From positions 434,001-498,000 of the forward strand of contig CAILAC010000016.1 of assembly GCA_903832055.1 (NCBI GenBank): 64,000 nucleotides of DNA, written 5' to 3'. A program made the translations under genes and the position numbers. Under the pieces are notes generated by a model. It did no database searches. It was not told the DNA's origin and worked only from the letters and a program-made list of their open reading frames with translations. The DNA comes from an uncultured Acidobacteriota bacterium (GTDB taxonomy: Bacteria > Acidobacteriota > Terriglobia > Terriglobales > Acidobacteriaceae). This document shows, piece after piece, positions 36,223-46,501 of the stretch; the first letter of the stretch is position 1, and every line of letters starts with the position of its first letter.

Positions 36223-37446
36223 GTGCGCGTTGGATTGTTTACCAGGGAATACCCACCACAGGTCTACGGCGGCGCCGGAGTCCACGTTGAATACCTGAGC
36301 CGCGAGCTCGCCAAACTCATCGAAGTCGAGGTCCACCCCTGGGGTCCACAGCAATCCGACGCCGCCAACCTCCACGTCCGAGGCGCAGAACCCTGGTCTG
36401 AAATCTCTGACGGCACCACCGGCAAATTCAAAGGCGCACTCGAAGCCCTCAGCCTCAACCTCACCCAGGTCAAAGCGCTCGAAGGAGTCGATGTCGTCCA
36501 CACTCACACCTGGTACGTGTCGATGGCCGGCTACCTTGCCAAAAAGCTCTACGGCATCCCCTTCGTCCTCACCACCCACTCCCTCGAACCCCTCCGCGCC
36601 TGGAAGGCCGAGCAGCTCGGCACCGGCTATGCCATGAGTTCGTGGATGGAGAAAACCGCCATCCTCGACGCCGACGCCATCGTCGCCGTTTCGCAAGGCA
36701 CCCGCGCCGACATCCTCAAAGCCTACCCCGAGGTTGACCCCGCCCGCATCCACGTCATCTACAACGGCATCGACCTCGCCGAATACCAGAAAACCCCCAA
36801 CACCCAGGCGCTCACCGACTACGGCGTCGACCCTGCCGTGCCCTACATCCTCTTCGTCGGCCGCATCACCCGCCAAAAAGGCGTCACCCACCTCGTCGAC
36901 GCCATCCGCTACCTGCCCTCCGACACTCAAATCGTCCTCTGCGCCGGCGCACCCGACACCCCAGAAATCGCTGCCGAGCTCCGCCAAAAAGTTGACGAAG
37001 CCCGCCAGCACCACCCCCGCATCGTCTGGATTGAAAAAATGGTCACCAAGGCCGAGGCCATCCAGCTCTACTCCAACTGCCAGCTCTTCTGCTGCCCCTC
37101 CGTCTACGAGCCCTTTGGCATCATCAATCTCGAGGCCATGGCCTGCCGCGCCCCCGTCGTCGCCTCCGCTACCGGCGGCATCAAAGAGGTCGTCGTCGAG
37201 GGCGTAACCGGCCACCTTGTTCCGTTCGAACAAGACCCCGTCACCAGCTTCCCCAGCGACCCCGAGCAGTTCGCCAAGGACCTCGCCGCGCGACTCAACC
37301 AACTGCTCCTCGACCCCGAAAAATGCCGCCGCTTCGGCGACGCAGGCCGCCAGCGAGTCGAAGACATCTTCAGTTGGACCGCCATCGCCCGGCAGACCGT
37401 CCAACTCTACGAAACCCTCATCGCCGAATTCAAAGCCAGGCCCTGA
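36223..37446 (+). CDS. glgM: GT4 glycogen synthase / maltose-1-phosphate synthase (GlgM-type)
   Basis: A 407-residue GT4 glycosyltransferase. It begins VRVGLFTREYPPQVYGGAGVHVEYLS, the donor-site KxGG-like region of the actinobacterial GlgA/GlgM type, and has HTHTWYVSMAGYLAK, VGRITRQKGVTHL and the nucleotide-sugar motif PSVYEPFGIINLEAMA (ExFGxxxxE). In mycobacteria the enzyme transfers glucose from ADP-glucose to glucose-1-phosphate to make maltose-1-phosphate. The immediately following glgE supports that role. The start is GTG 36223 with GGGAGG eight bases upstream; the frame is open earlier but without homology. Could equally be annotated glgA. Confidence 0.85.
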   Translation: MRVGLFTREYPPQVYGGAGVHVEYLSRELAKLIEVEVHPWGPQQSDAANLHVRGAEPWSEISDGTTGKFKGALEALSLNLTQVKALEGVDVVHTHTWYVSMAGYLAKKLYGIPFVLTTHSLEPLRAWKAEQLGTGYAMSSWMEKTAILDADAIVAVSQGTRADILKAYPEVDPARIHVIYNGIDLAEYQKTPNTQALTDYGVDPAVPYILFVGRITRQKGVTHLVDAIRYLPSDTQIVLCAGAPDTPEIAAELRQKVDEARQHHPRIVWIEKMVTKAEAIQLYSNCQLFCCPSVYEPFGIINLEAMACRAPVVASATGGIKEVVVEGVTGHLVPFEQDPVTSFPSDPEQFAKDLAARLNQLLLDPEKCRRFGDAGRQRVEDIFSWTAIARQTVQLYETLIAEFKARP

Positions 37447-37462
37447 AGAGCACTAAAAGGGG

Positions 37463-37496
37463 TTGTCATCCTGAACGAAGTGAAGGACCTGCTTTT
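37463..37496 (+). repeat. Dispersed intergenic repeat, copy C
   Basis: TTGTCATCCTGAACGAAGTG continuing AAGGACCTGCTTTTCA. Close match to 31521-31553. It fills much of the 103-base gap between glgM and glgE. Confidence 0.7.
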
Positions 37497-37549
37497 CACA
37501 CTCACACTAGCCCAACAACCTCGGCAACCCAGACGGGAACGGAATCACC

Positions 37550-39559
37550 ATGACACTCACTAAACACGACGGACGCCAGCGCGTCGTCATTGAAGGCATC
37601 TCCCCAGAAGTCGACGGCGGCCGCTTCCCCGCCAAGCGCACCATCGGCGACCAGGTCCGCGTCGAGGCCGACATCTTCACCGACGGCCATGACTCCATCG
37701 CCGCTTCCCTGCTCGCCCACCGCGAGGGCTCCGACCAGTGGACCGAAATCCCCATGCACCCCCTCACCAACGACCGCTGGTACGCCGCCTTCCGCGTCAG
37801 CGAACTCGGCCGCTACGGCTTCAAAGTCCAGGGCTGGATTGACCACTTCGAAACCTGGCGTCGCGACCTGCTCAAGCGCATCAAGGCCGAGAGCGACGCC
37901 AACGTTGACTACCTCATCGGCGCAGACCTCATCGAGGCCGCAGCCGCCCGCGCCAAAAAAGCCAAAGCCGCCGCCGATGCAAAATGGCTCACCCAGCGCG
38001 CCGCTGAGCTGCGTTCCGGCAATCCGGTCGCAGCTCTCCGCACCCCCGCCACCGACTCCGTCCTCCACGAAATCGCCCTCCGCTACCCCGACAAGCGCTT
38101 CGCCACCCTCTCCGACCGCGAAACCTTCATCGTCGTCGACCCCGTTCACGCCCGCTTCAGCGCCTGGTATGAATTCTTCCCCCGCTCCGCCTCTTCGGAA
38201 ATCGGCAAGCACGGCACCTTCTCGGACTGCGAAAAGCGCCTTCCCTACGTCGCAGGCATGGGCTTTGACGTCGTCTACATGCCGCCCATCCACCCCATCG
38301 GCCGCAAATTCCGCAAAGGCCCCAACAACAATCCAGAATCAAAACCCGGCGACGAAGGCAGCCCCTGGGCCATCGGTTCCATTGAAGGCGGCCACAAATC
38401 CATCCTCCCCGCCCTCGGCACCCTCGAGGATTTCCGCAGCTTCGTCTCCGCCGCCAATGAGCACAACCTGCTCATCGCCATGGACATAGCCTTCCAGTCA
38501 GCCCCCGACCACCCCTACGTCGCTAAGCACGAAAACTGGTTCAAAAAACGACCCGACGGCACCATCCAATACGCCGAAAACCCGCCCAAGAAGTACCAGG
38601 ACATCTACCCCTTCGACTTTGAAAGCGATGACTGGGTCGGCATGTGGCAAGAGCTGAAGTCCGTCTTCCTCTACTGGGTCCAGCAGGGCGTCACCGTCTT
38701 CCGCGTCGACAATCCCCACACCAAGGCCTTCCCCTTCTGGGAGTGGGTCATCACCGAGGTCAAGCGCGATCACCCTGAAGTCCTCTTCTTCGCCGAAGCC
38801 TTCACCCGCCCGAAAATCATGTACCGCCTCGCCAAGCTCGGCTTCAGCCAGTCCTACACCTACTTTCCCTGGCGCAACGCCAAGGCTGAAATCACCACCT
38901 ATCTCACCGAGCTCGCCCAGACCCCGGTCCGCGAATTCTTCCGCCCCAACCAGTGGCCCAACACTCCTGACATCCTCACCGAGTTCCTCCAGATCGGTGG
39001 CCGCGCCGCCTTCGTCATCCGCCTGCTGCTCGCCTCCACCCTCGGGTCAAACTACGGCATCTACGGCCCCGCCTTTGAATTGCAAGAGCACCTCCCCGTC
39101 AAGCACGGCAGCGAAGAATACCTCAATTCAGAAAAATACGAAATCCGCTCCTGGAACCTCGACGATCCCAAAAGCCTCCGCCGCCTCATCACCCTCGTCA
39201 ACGGCATCCGCAAAGACAACGAAGCCCTGCAGACCGACTGGTCCCTCAAGTTCCACCCCACCGACAACGACCAGATCATCTGCTACAGCAAAGAGTCCGA
39301 GGACCGTACCAACCTCATCATCGTCGTCGTCAACCTCGACCCCCACCACACCCAGGCCGGTAACCTCAACCTGCCCCTCTACGAACTCCAAATCCCCGAA
39401 GACCGCGGCTTCGAGGCCGAAGACCTCCTCACCAGCGACCGCTTCCTCTGGCACGGCCCCCGCAACTTCGTCTCCCTCGACCCCAACCGCCTCTCCGGCC
39501 ACATCCTAAAAATCCACCGCAAAATGAAAGTAGAAACCGACTTCGAATACTTCCTGTAA
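37550..39559 (+). CDS. glgE: Alpha-1,4-glucan:maltose-1-phosphate maltosyltransferase
   Basis: GlgE (GH13_3) transfers maltosyl units from maltose-1-phosphate to the non-reducing end of alpha-1,4-glucan. The 669-residue protein has the family's N-terminal all-beta domain (VVIEGISPEVDGGRFPAKR), the S-domain helices, and the barrel motifs FDVVYMPPIHPIGRKFRKG, FRVDNPHTKAFPFWEW (catalytic Asp) and VLFFAEAFTRPKIMY (general acid Glu). NYGIYGPAFEL precedes the C-terminal domain. Directly downstream of glgM, giving both steps of the GlgM-GlgE route. treS and pep2, which often accompany glgE, are not here. Confidence 0.95.
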   Translation: MTLTKHDGRQRVVIEGISPEVDGGRFPAKRTIGDQVRVEADIFTDGHDSIAASLLAHREGSDQWTEIPMHPLTNDRWYAAFRVSELGRYGFKVQGWIDHFETWRRDLLKRIKAESDANVDYLIGADLIEAAAARAKKAKAAADAKWLTQRAAELRSGNPVAALRTPATDSVLHEIALRYPDKRFATLSDRETFIVVDPVHARFSAWYEFFPRSASSEIGKHGTFSDCEKRLPYVAGMGFDVVYMPPIHPIGRKFRKGPNNNPESKPGDEGSPWAIGSIEGGHKSILPALGTLEDFRSFVSAANEHNLLIAMDIAFQSAPDHPYVAKHENWFKKRPDGTIQYAENPPKKYQDIYPFDFESDDWVGMWQELKSVFLYWVQQGVTVFRVDNPHTKAFPFWEWVITEVKRDHPEVLFFAEAFTRPKIMYRLAKLGFSQSYTYFPWRNAKAEITTYLTELAQTPVREFFRPNQWPNTPDILTEFLQIGGRAAFVIRLLLASTLGSNYGIYGPAFELQEHLPVKHGSEEYLNSEKYEIRSWNLDDPKSLRRLITLVNGIRKDNEALQTDWSLKFHPTDNDQIICYSKESEDRTNLIIVVVNLDPHHTQAGNLNLPLYELQIPEDRGFEAEDLLTSDRFLWHGPRNFVSLDPNRLSGHILKIHRKMKVETDFEYFL

Positions 39560-39600
39560 AAGCAACTCCAATCAGCACCAAAGGCGCGACACGATCCCAG

Positions 39601-39619
39601 CCCGGCCAATCGGGCCGGG
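39601..39619. repeat. Palindromic hairpin after glgE
   Basis: CCCGGCC and GGCCGGG pair around AATCG, 42 bases past the glgE stop. There is no T-run on either strand, so it may protect the 3' end or be a repeat relic rather than terminate transcription. Confidence 0.4.
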
Positions 39620-39759
39620 AAATGTTCGCCAACTTAGACAGTTAAGGGCCAACCGCCCGCTCGATAGCGAAGCGCCCGATGGGACCCGCTGATTCTTGCT
39701 CGACAATAACCGCGTAGACAAGTAATAATGGCCAGCGGAAAACGTTTCCGGAGGCCGCC

Positions 39760-41823
39760 ATGCCCAACTTCCTCATCTCAAGACGCAACTTCGCCAAGCT
39801 CTCCACAGCCTCCGTCGCAGCCGTTCTCACTGACAACTTCGCCGCCAAGCTCGACGCCCAGCAGCCGCCCCACGAAATCACCAGCGCCTCCGTCCCCACC
39901 GACCCCATCGCCCCCGGCATCCAGGAGGGCACACTCCACGAGCCCGCCCCTTTTGCTGGTACCATCAATTTCCCGGCCAAATCCGCCCGCAAAAGTCTCC
40001 ACATCCAGGCACAGCCCTTCCCCCTCACCCAGGTCCGCCTCCTGCCCAGCGCCTTCAAAGACGCGGAAGTCGCCAACCTCCGCTACCTCCACGCCCTCAA
40101 CGCTGACCAGCTCCTGCACACCTTCCGCCTCACCGCCGGCCTGCCCTCCACCGCCCAACCCCTCGGCGGATGGGAAAAGCCCGATTGCGAACTCCGCGGC
40201 CACTTCGCCGGCGGCCACTATCTCTCTGGCCTCGCCCTCGCCTATGCCTCCACCGGCGATGCCGCGCTCAAGGCCAAGGCCGACTCCATGGTCGCCGTCC
40301 TCGCGGAATGCCAATCGCGTCTCGGCACCGGCTACCTCAGCGCCTTTCCACCTGAACTTTTTGACCGCCTCCGCGCCCGCAAAGAGGTCTGGGCACCCTT
40401 CTACACCCTCCACAAAATCATGGCCGGCCTGCTCGACGTCCACCAGCTCTGCGCCAATGCCCAGGCCCTCTCGGTCCTCAAAGGCATCGCCGACTGGACC
40501 GGAACCTGGACCGCCGCCCTCACTGAAGACCAGATGCAGATGGTCCTCGACACCGAGTACGGCGGCATGAACGATATCCTCTACCAACTCGCCGTTGTTA
40601 CCGGCGATGACAGCTACGCCGCTATCGGCGACCGCTTCACAAAGAAGCGCTTCTTCAATCCGCTCGCCCTGCAGCGCGATGAACTCGTCGGCCTGCACAC
40701 CAATACCCACATCCCCCAGGTCATCGGCGCAGCCCGACGCTATGAAATCACCCGCGACACCCGCTTCCGCGACGTCGCACAAACCTTCTGGCGTCAGATC
40801 GTCGAAACCCGCGCCTACGCAACCGGCGGCACAAGCAACAACGAGGGCTGGCTCGTCGGCCCGAACCGCCTGGCCAAAGAGATCACCCTCGGCACCTCCA
40901 CCAACGAGTGCTGCTGCGCCTACAACATGATGAAGCTGACCCGCGCCCTCTACACCTGGTCCGCCGACCCGCGCTTCTTCGACTACTACGAGCGCCTGCT
41001 CTACAACCACCGCCTCGGCACGATCGACACAATCGACACCTCAGCCGCAAAGTCCGGCATGACCCAGTACTACCTCGGCGTCGTTCCCGGCTCCTGGCGC
41101 ACCTTTGGCACCCCAACCGACAGCTTCTGGTGCTGCAACGGCACCGGCGTCGAAGAATACGCCAAGCTCAACGACAGCATCTACTTCCACAATGAAGACA
41201 GCCTCTTCATCAACCTTTTTATCCCCTCGACGCTCCATTGGGCAGAAAAAGGCCTCCGCCTCCGCCAGCAGACCCGCTTCCCCGAGCAGCCCAGCACAGA
41301 GTTCGTCTTTGAAGCGGCCCCCGCCTCTCCGCTCACCCTCAAACTGCGCATTCCGTCTTGGGTCGCAACTTCGCCAGTCGTGTCGATAAACGGCCATGCG
41401 ATCGAAGCCGCAGCCGCACCCGGCAGCTATCTCACCCTCCATCGGGCGTGGAAAGCCGGAGACACAGTCCGCCTCGAACTCCCCATGAAGCTCACCGCAG
41501 AAGCCATGTCCGACGACCCGGAGTTGCAGGCCATCTTCTACGGTCCAATCCTGCTCGCTGGCACATTCGGCAGCGAAGGCCTCCAGCCGGAGTCCATCGA
41601 AAACAAGATGGGCCCCGACCTGCGCAAGCACCCTTTCGAGGTGCCTGCGCTCAGGGTCAGCAGCGAAGAACCAGGTAGCTGGCTGCAGCCTGCTTCTGGC
41701 TCGCTCGTCTTCCACACCACCCACCAGCGTCAGCAGTTCACCCTGCAGCCATTCCACCAGGTCCGTGACCAGCGTTACACCGTCTACTGGCGCATCAACG
41801 CCAACCCGGAAATGTCCTCTTAA
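39760..41823 (+). CDS. GH127/GH146-type beta-L-arabinofuranosidase, Tat-exported
   Basis: A 687-residue secreted hydrolase of the former DUF1680 group. The N-terminus SRRNFAKLSTAS is a twin-arginine signal. Barrel motifs include GGWEKPDCELRGHFAGGHYLSG, ATGGTSNNEGW (the Glu region), TNECCCAYNMMKLTRAL and YYLGVVPGSWRTFGTPTDSFWCCNGTG (read as FWCCNGTG). The clustered cysteines fit the zinc-coordinated cysteine nucleophile of GH127/146 enzymes, which release L-arabinofuranose. A C-terminal beta-sandwich follows (PSWVATSPVVSINGH). Given the GH43-type and GH44 genes, a role in plant cell-wall use is likely. It stands alone downstream of glgE. Confidence 0.85.
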   Translation: MPNFLISRRNFAKLSTASVAAVLTDNFAAKLDAQQPPHEITSASVPTDPIAPGIQEGTLHEPAPFAGTINFPAKSARKSLHIQAQPFPLTQVRLLPSAFKDAEVANLRYLHALNADQLLHTFRLTAGLPSTAQPLGGWEKPDCELRGHFAGGHYLSGLALAYASTGDAALKAKADSMVAVLAECQSRLGTGYLSAFPPELFDRLRARKEVWAPFYTLHKIMAGLLDVHQLCANAQALSVLKGIADWTGTWTAALTEDQMQMVLDTEYGGMNDILYQLAVVTGDDSYAAIGDRFTKKRFFNPLALQRDELVGLHTNTHIPQVIGAARRYEITRDTRFRDVAQTFWRQIVETRAYATGGTSNNEGWLVGPNRLAKEITLGTSTNECCCAYNMMKLTRALYTWSADPRFFDYYERLLYNHRLGTIDTIDTSAAKSGMTQYYLGVVPGSWRTFGTPTDSFWCCNGTGVEEYAKLNDSIYFHNEDSLFINLFIPSTLHWAEKGLRLRQQTRFPEQPSTEFVFEAAPASPLTLKLRIPSWVATSPVVSINGHAIEAAAAPGSYLTLHRAWKAGDTVRLELPMKLTAEAMSDDPELQAIFYGPILLAGTFGSEGLQPESIENKMGPDLRKHPFEVPALRVSSEEPGSWLQPASGSLVFHTTHQRQQFTLQPFHQVRDQRYTVYWRINANPEMSS

Positions 41824-41839
41824 TCAAGGATGGAATGCC

Positions 41840-42364
41840 CTAGCACTTTTTATGAGGCTTCTTGACCATAATCTCAAACGGCAGCCAGTCCGATAGCCGC
41901 TTCGTATCCACTTCTGCATCCCCTGCCTGGGGGCTCAGCGACGATCTGGCAAGCGCTGCAGATGCGCTCACCTTTCCTTCAACGCAATAAGCTGCGAGAT
42001 AGTCTGCCATCGCTTTGCTCGTCCGGTCAAGATAATCCGCAGGTAGTGATCCCGTTTCCCCACGAACATCCGCCGGAGTCCCGATCATCCGATGTTGCAC
42101 AGGCTCTTTCCCTGCCCCACCCGGAACCGTAAACCGCATCACTAAAATCACGCGCGTTTCCAGCGAGTCAGGATTCGCAGTGAACTTGATTGCCGGAATT
42201 GAGACGGAAGCCGGATTCGGCGTGCCCGTCTTCGTGTCCAACGCAAGCCGGTATGGTAAACCCTTCCATTTCGGCTCAACCGGTATGCCGGAACCCTTGT
42301 TCGCCTGGCTGCCACACCCCACGAGAAGTGCCAATCCAAGCGCTAAAATCATCCCTTTTTTCAC
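41840..42364 (-). CDS. Putative lipoprotein, unrecognised
   Basis: A 174-residue protein beginning MKKGMILALGLALLVGCGSQ, a textbook lipoprotein signal with lipobox LVGC. The start is GTG at 42364, which has GAGGAG seven bases upstream. The mature part has no family I recognise; it ends in a basic Cys tail (VKKPHKKC) and has one internal Cys. ETRVILVMRFTVPG suggests a beta-rich fold. Convergent with the GH127 gene (16 bases apart). Confidence 0.7.
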   Translation of the reverse strand: MKKGMILALGLALLVGCGSQANKGSGIPVEPKWKGLPYRLALDTKTGTPNPASVSIPAIKFTANPDSLETRVILVMRFTVPGGAGKEPVQHRMIGTPADVRGETGSLPADYLDRTSKAMADYLAAYCVEGKVSASAALARSSLSPQAGDAEVDTKRLSDWLPFEIMVKKPHKKC

Positions 42365-42490
42365 GCGTTTCTCCTCTGTCTTTTGAGCTCCGCGCAAGAA
42401 TATCACATGGGTGTCTCTTTGCAATGTGACAGTTAAAGGCCCCCCGCTTTCCTCATCCGGAACCTCAAATCGGACCCTCGGAACACTGTG

Positions 42491-42886
42491 CTACGCCTCG
42501 TATTGCGTATCGCTCACATGCTCCATCCAGTCCACCGTCTTGCCGTTCAGCTTTTCCTGAATGGCTGTGTGGGTCATCGCCGTCGTCGGCGCAGCACCAT
42601 GCCAGTGCTTCTCTCCCGGCGCAAACCAGATCACGTCTCCCGGCCGTATCTCTTCAATCGGCCCACCCCACCGCTGCGCCCGCCCGCAGCCACTTACCAC
42701 CACCAGTGTCTGCCCCAGCGGATGTGTATGCCAGGCCGTCCGCGCCCCCGGCTCAAAGGTCACACTCGCCCCAACCACCCGCGCCGGATCAGTTGCGTCA
42801 AACAACATATCTACCCGCACAGTGCCCGTAAACCAATCCGCCGGACCCTTCATCGAAGCCTTCGTTCCAACTCGCGTAATTTCCAT
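42491..42886 (-). CDS. Cupin-domain protein
   Basis: A 131-residue single-domain cupin. Motif 1 is [20 protein letters not shown] and motif 2 is [19 protein letters not shown], together giving the His ligands for a metal. This is the manganese/hydroxynitrile-lyase-like small cupin group often called carboxymuconolactone decarboxylase-associated or (R)-mandelonitrile lyase-like. ATG 42886 has a perfect GGAGG. It lies downstream of the aldo/keto reductase (82-base gap, same strand), so the two are probably one transcript. Confidence 0.83.
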   Translation of the reverse strand: MEITRVGTKASMKGPADWFTGTVRVDMLFDATDPARVVGASVTFEPGARTAWHTHPLGQTLVVVSGCGRAQRWGGPIEEIRPGDVIWFAPGEKHWHGAAPTTAMTHTAIQEKLNGKTVDWMEHVSDTQYEA

Positions 42887-42968
42887 GTCTTCGCCTCCTC
42901 CAAAAAAGTCTCTCAACCACTACCCAAACCGCGCAGGCACCCGCACACAGCAAGCGCCCGCCTGTCCT

Positions 42969-43976
<1,008 letters not shown>

Positions 43977-44016
43977 TCAGGCGCATCCGCGCCCATTCCT
44001 TTTCCTATCGCTCAAC

Positions 44017-45354
44017 TTAGAAAAACAGCGTATAGCTCGTCGCAAATGTCACTGCGTCACTTACCCTCGGCGTGATCGCCGGTCCGTGAATATAACTCAG
44101 TCCCGCAGCTAAATAGTTACCCCGCCTTACATGCAGCGAATAGCTCCCCGTAAGCGAAGCCGAATTCCGCCAGACCGTCTTTCCCGCCGCTACCAGCGGG
44201 TCGGTGAAATACCTGCTGTGCCCCGTATACGACGAAACAAGAGAAACCATATCTGCCGGGCGCGAACGGAAAGGTGCCTCCTGATAAATCCGCGCCTCAA
44301 GATACCGGTCATACGGATCAAACCGCGAAGGCACCGTCATCGCCGACACCCCGGCGTACAACCCGTGTCCAGGCTGCAACCGGTCCGGCTGCCGCACTTG
44401 ATAATCAATCAGCGCATAGGCAACAAAGTTGCCCGGCTCGTTCTTGCCATTCGCATGATTCAGATACAAAGTATCGTTGTGAAAGTACCCCGCACGAAAC
44501 CATGCCTCATGCGCCGTCTCACTCGCCGCCCGCTTGTACCCCGCCTCACCCAGCACCAGCAACTTATCCCCCTTGGGATCAAAGCGAAATCCGGTGTGAT
44601 TCCGCGCCACCTCTGCCGGGCCACCCCCAGCATCCAGGCTCCGTTGCGCCGCCGCCTTCACATACGTATTCCCCGGGCCCCGAATCCGCACATTCACCGA
44701 TGGCACCGCCAGCGGAAAATAAGACGTCCCCACCTCATACGGCAGTACCGCGTAAACACCCTGCGCCCCCGAAGCTGTCGAGCCACCCACCATCAATCCC
44801 ACAAATTCCAAATCGTTGCTGATGTACCCCGCCTTCACCTCCACCCGGTCCTCGCCAAACGCCTTGTATAGATACAGATCCCATATCTGGATCGTCCGCG
44901 GCCCGGCCGGATTCCAACTCACCCAGTTCCAAAGCGCACTCCCATAAAACTGCGCATGCTTCAGGTGCAACTGCCGCAAATCTGCCGTCAAAATCAGGTG
45001 CTCAAGCGCTCCCTCAAACGAGCGCTCCCCCACATACACCTGGCTGTCCGCCTCGACCGGTGCCTGCAACACGTTCTGCGCATACTGCACCTGCTGGATC
45101 AGCCGCAACGCCACGCCCTTGCTTAAAAGTCCACGCCGATACGCTGAATTCACATCGATATTGCTGTCCGCAAACGCCGGCATCGCAGCGCCTGAACCAA
45201 TCAGGTTCAAATCCTCGATCGAACGCTCAGGGACCGCTGGCGCATCCGGCAGCTTCTCCACGCCCGCACTCTGCGCCTGCCCCAAACTACCCATTGCAAA
45301 AACAAAAAATGCGATCAGCCCCATCTTCTGTAAATGTCTGCTCGTACGTTTCAA
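44017..45354 (-). CDS. OprB-like carbohydrate porin
   Basis: A 445-residue exported outer-membrane protein with signal peptide MKRTSRHLQKMGLIAFFVFAMGSLGQAQ. The body alternates polar and aromatic residues as in a 16-strand barrel, and it ends in FATSYTLFF with a terminal aromatic residue, a signal for outer-membrane insertion. Regions such as FYGSALWNWVSWNPAGPRTIQIWDLYLYKAF and VEVKAGYISNDLEFVG (shown in part) match the OprB sugar porins. It probably lets mono- or disaccharides pass, fitting the polysaccharide hydrolases. Confidence 0.75.
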   Translation of the reverse strand: MKRTSRHLQKMGLIAFFVFAMGSLGQAQSAGVEKLPDAPAVPERSIEDLNLIGSGAAMPAFADSNIDVNSAYRRGLLSKGVALRLIQQVQYAQNVLQAPVEADSQVYVGERSFEGALEHLILTADLRQLHLKHAQFYGSALWNWVSWNPAGPRTIQIWDLYLYKAFGEDRVEVKAGYISNDLEFVGLMVGGSTASGAQGVYAVLPYEVGTSYFPLAVPSVNVRIRGPGNTYVKAAAQRSLDAGGGPAEVARNHTGFRFDPKGDKLLVLGEAGYKRAASETAHEAWFRAGYFHNDTLYLNHANGKNEPGNFVAYALIDYQVRQPDRLQPGHGLYAGVSAMTVPSRFDPYDRYLEARIYQEAPFRSRPADMVSLVSSYTGHSRYFTDPLVAAGKTVWRNSASLTGSYSLHVRRGNYLAAGLSYIHGPAITPRVSDAVTFATSYTLFF

Positions 45355-45550
45355 CGTGCTCTCCTGCAGTCCATGCCATTACTCCGGAAGCGACCGGAAC
45401 AGCACTCCTGCAAACTCATCCTACGAAGAATCAATCCCTGAGCGGTATCCAGTTCCTTCCGATTGATTGCCTATTCCTGTCGATTTCTGATTTTCTCCGT
45501 ACACAGTAAACTCATTCGGCATTACCCTTGAGTCAGAGGAACCATACCCG

Positions 45551-46501
45551 GTGCCCATCGCAGAACAACCCGCCGAAGTCGCAATCTCCCCACCAGAACT
45601 CACCCTCCTGCGCGCCCACCTCGCACGCAAAATCGCCGCGCACACCTCCGGCGAAGGCCCCGTCCCCACCGCTGTACCCGGTCTCCTCCTCTCCCGTCGA
45701 AGCCAAATCTCAGAGTGCTATTCCGCCGCCTACGAGCCAGAACTCGTCGTCTTCGCCCAGGGAGCGAAGCGCATCACCGTCGGCGGCACCACCCACCTCT
45801 GCGACAGCTCCAACTTCCTGCTCTCCTCCATCGATCTACCCGTCGTCAGCCAGATTACCCAGGCCTCGATCACAGAACCCTTCCTCTGCCTCGTCGTCAA
45901 GCTCGACATGCCCACCGTCCGCGAAATCCTCGTGCAGCAGGAGTTCCTCGCCACACCCGCCTCCTTCGGCGCGCGCGGCATGGCCGTCGGCACCACCCCT
46001 GTCGAAATGCTCTCCGCCTGCTCCCGCCTGCTCGACCTCCTCGACACCCCCCGCGACATCCCCTTCCTCGGCACCCTCATGCAGCGCGAAATCATCTATC
46101 GCCTCCTCCAAAGCCCCCTCGGCAAAAACCTGCGCGCCATCGCCACCCTCGGCGAACAAAGCAACCGCACCGCCCGCGCCGTCGCCTGGCTCAAGGCCAA
46201 CTACGACAAACCCCTCCGCGTCGAAGACCTCGCCTCCCTCGCCCAGATGGGCGTTTCCACCTTCCACCACCACTTCCGCTCCCTCACCGCCATGAGCCCC
46301 CTTCAATACCAGAAACGCCTCCGCCTTCACACCGCCCGCCTCCGCATCCTCTCCGCAGGCCTCGACGCCGCCAGCGCAGCCTTTGAAGTCGGCTACGAAA
46401 GCGCCAGCCAGTTCAACCGCGAATACAGCCGCTTCTTCGGCCAACCCCCCATCCGCGACCTCAAATCCCACCGCCTCACCGGCTCCCCCACCCTCGACTA
46501 A
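45551..46501 (+). CDS. AraC-family transcriptional regulator (AraC_N type)
   Basis: A 316-residue regulator. The N-terminal half (PGLLLSRRSQISECYSAAYEP) is the AraC_N module, a cupin-like ligand domain. The two C-terminal helix-turn-helix units lie in LRVEDLASLAQMGVSTFHHHFRSLTAMSPLQYQKRLRLHTARL (core LASLAQMGVSTFHHHFR) and DAASAAFEVGYESASQFNREYSRFFG. The start is GTG 45551 after AGAGGA. AraC_N-type regulators are often next to aldo/keto reductase and dehydrogenase genes, consistent with control of the nearby pair. Confidence 0.88.
   Translation: MPIAEQPAEVAISPPELTLLRAHLARKIAAHTSGEGPVPTAVPGLLLSRRSQISECYSAAYEPELVVFAQGAKRITVGGTTHLCDSSNFLLSSIDLPVVSQITQASITEPFLCLVVKLDMPTVREILVQQEFLATPASFGARGMAVGTTPVEMLSACSRLLDLLDTPRDIPFLGTLMQREIIYRLLQSPLGKNLRAIATLGEQSNRTARAVAWLKANYDKPLRVEDLASLAQMGVSTFHHHFRSLTAMSPLQYQKRLRLHTARLRILSAGLDAASAAFEVGYESASQFNREYSRFFGQPPIRDLKSHRLTGSPTLD

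Noticed and set aside
36091-37404. 437-codon minus-strand frame opposite glgM
   Set aside because: Composition (Gly/Asp/Glu/Val) is that of an antisense reading of C-rich codons; glgM motifs are decisive.
39778-41010. 410-codon minus-strand frame opposite the GH127/146 gene
   Set aside because: Same type of antisense shadow; the plus strand has catalytic motifs.
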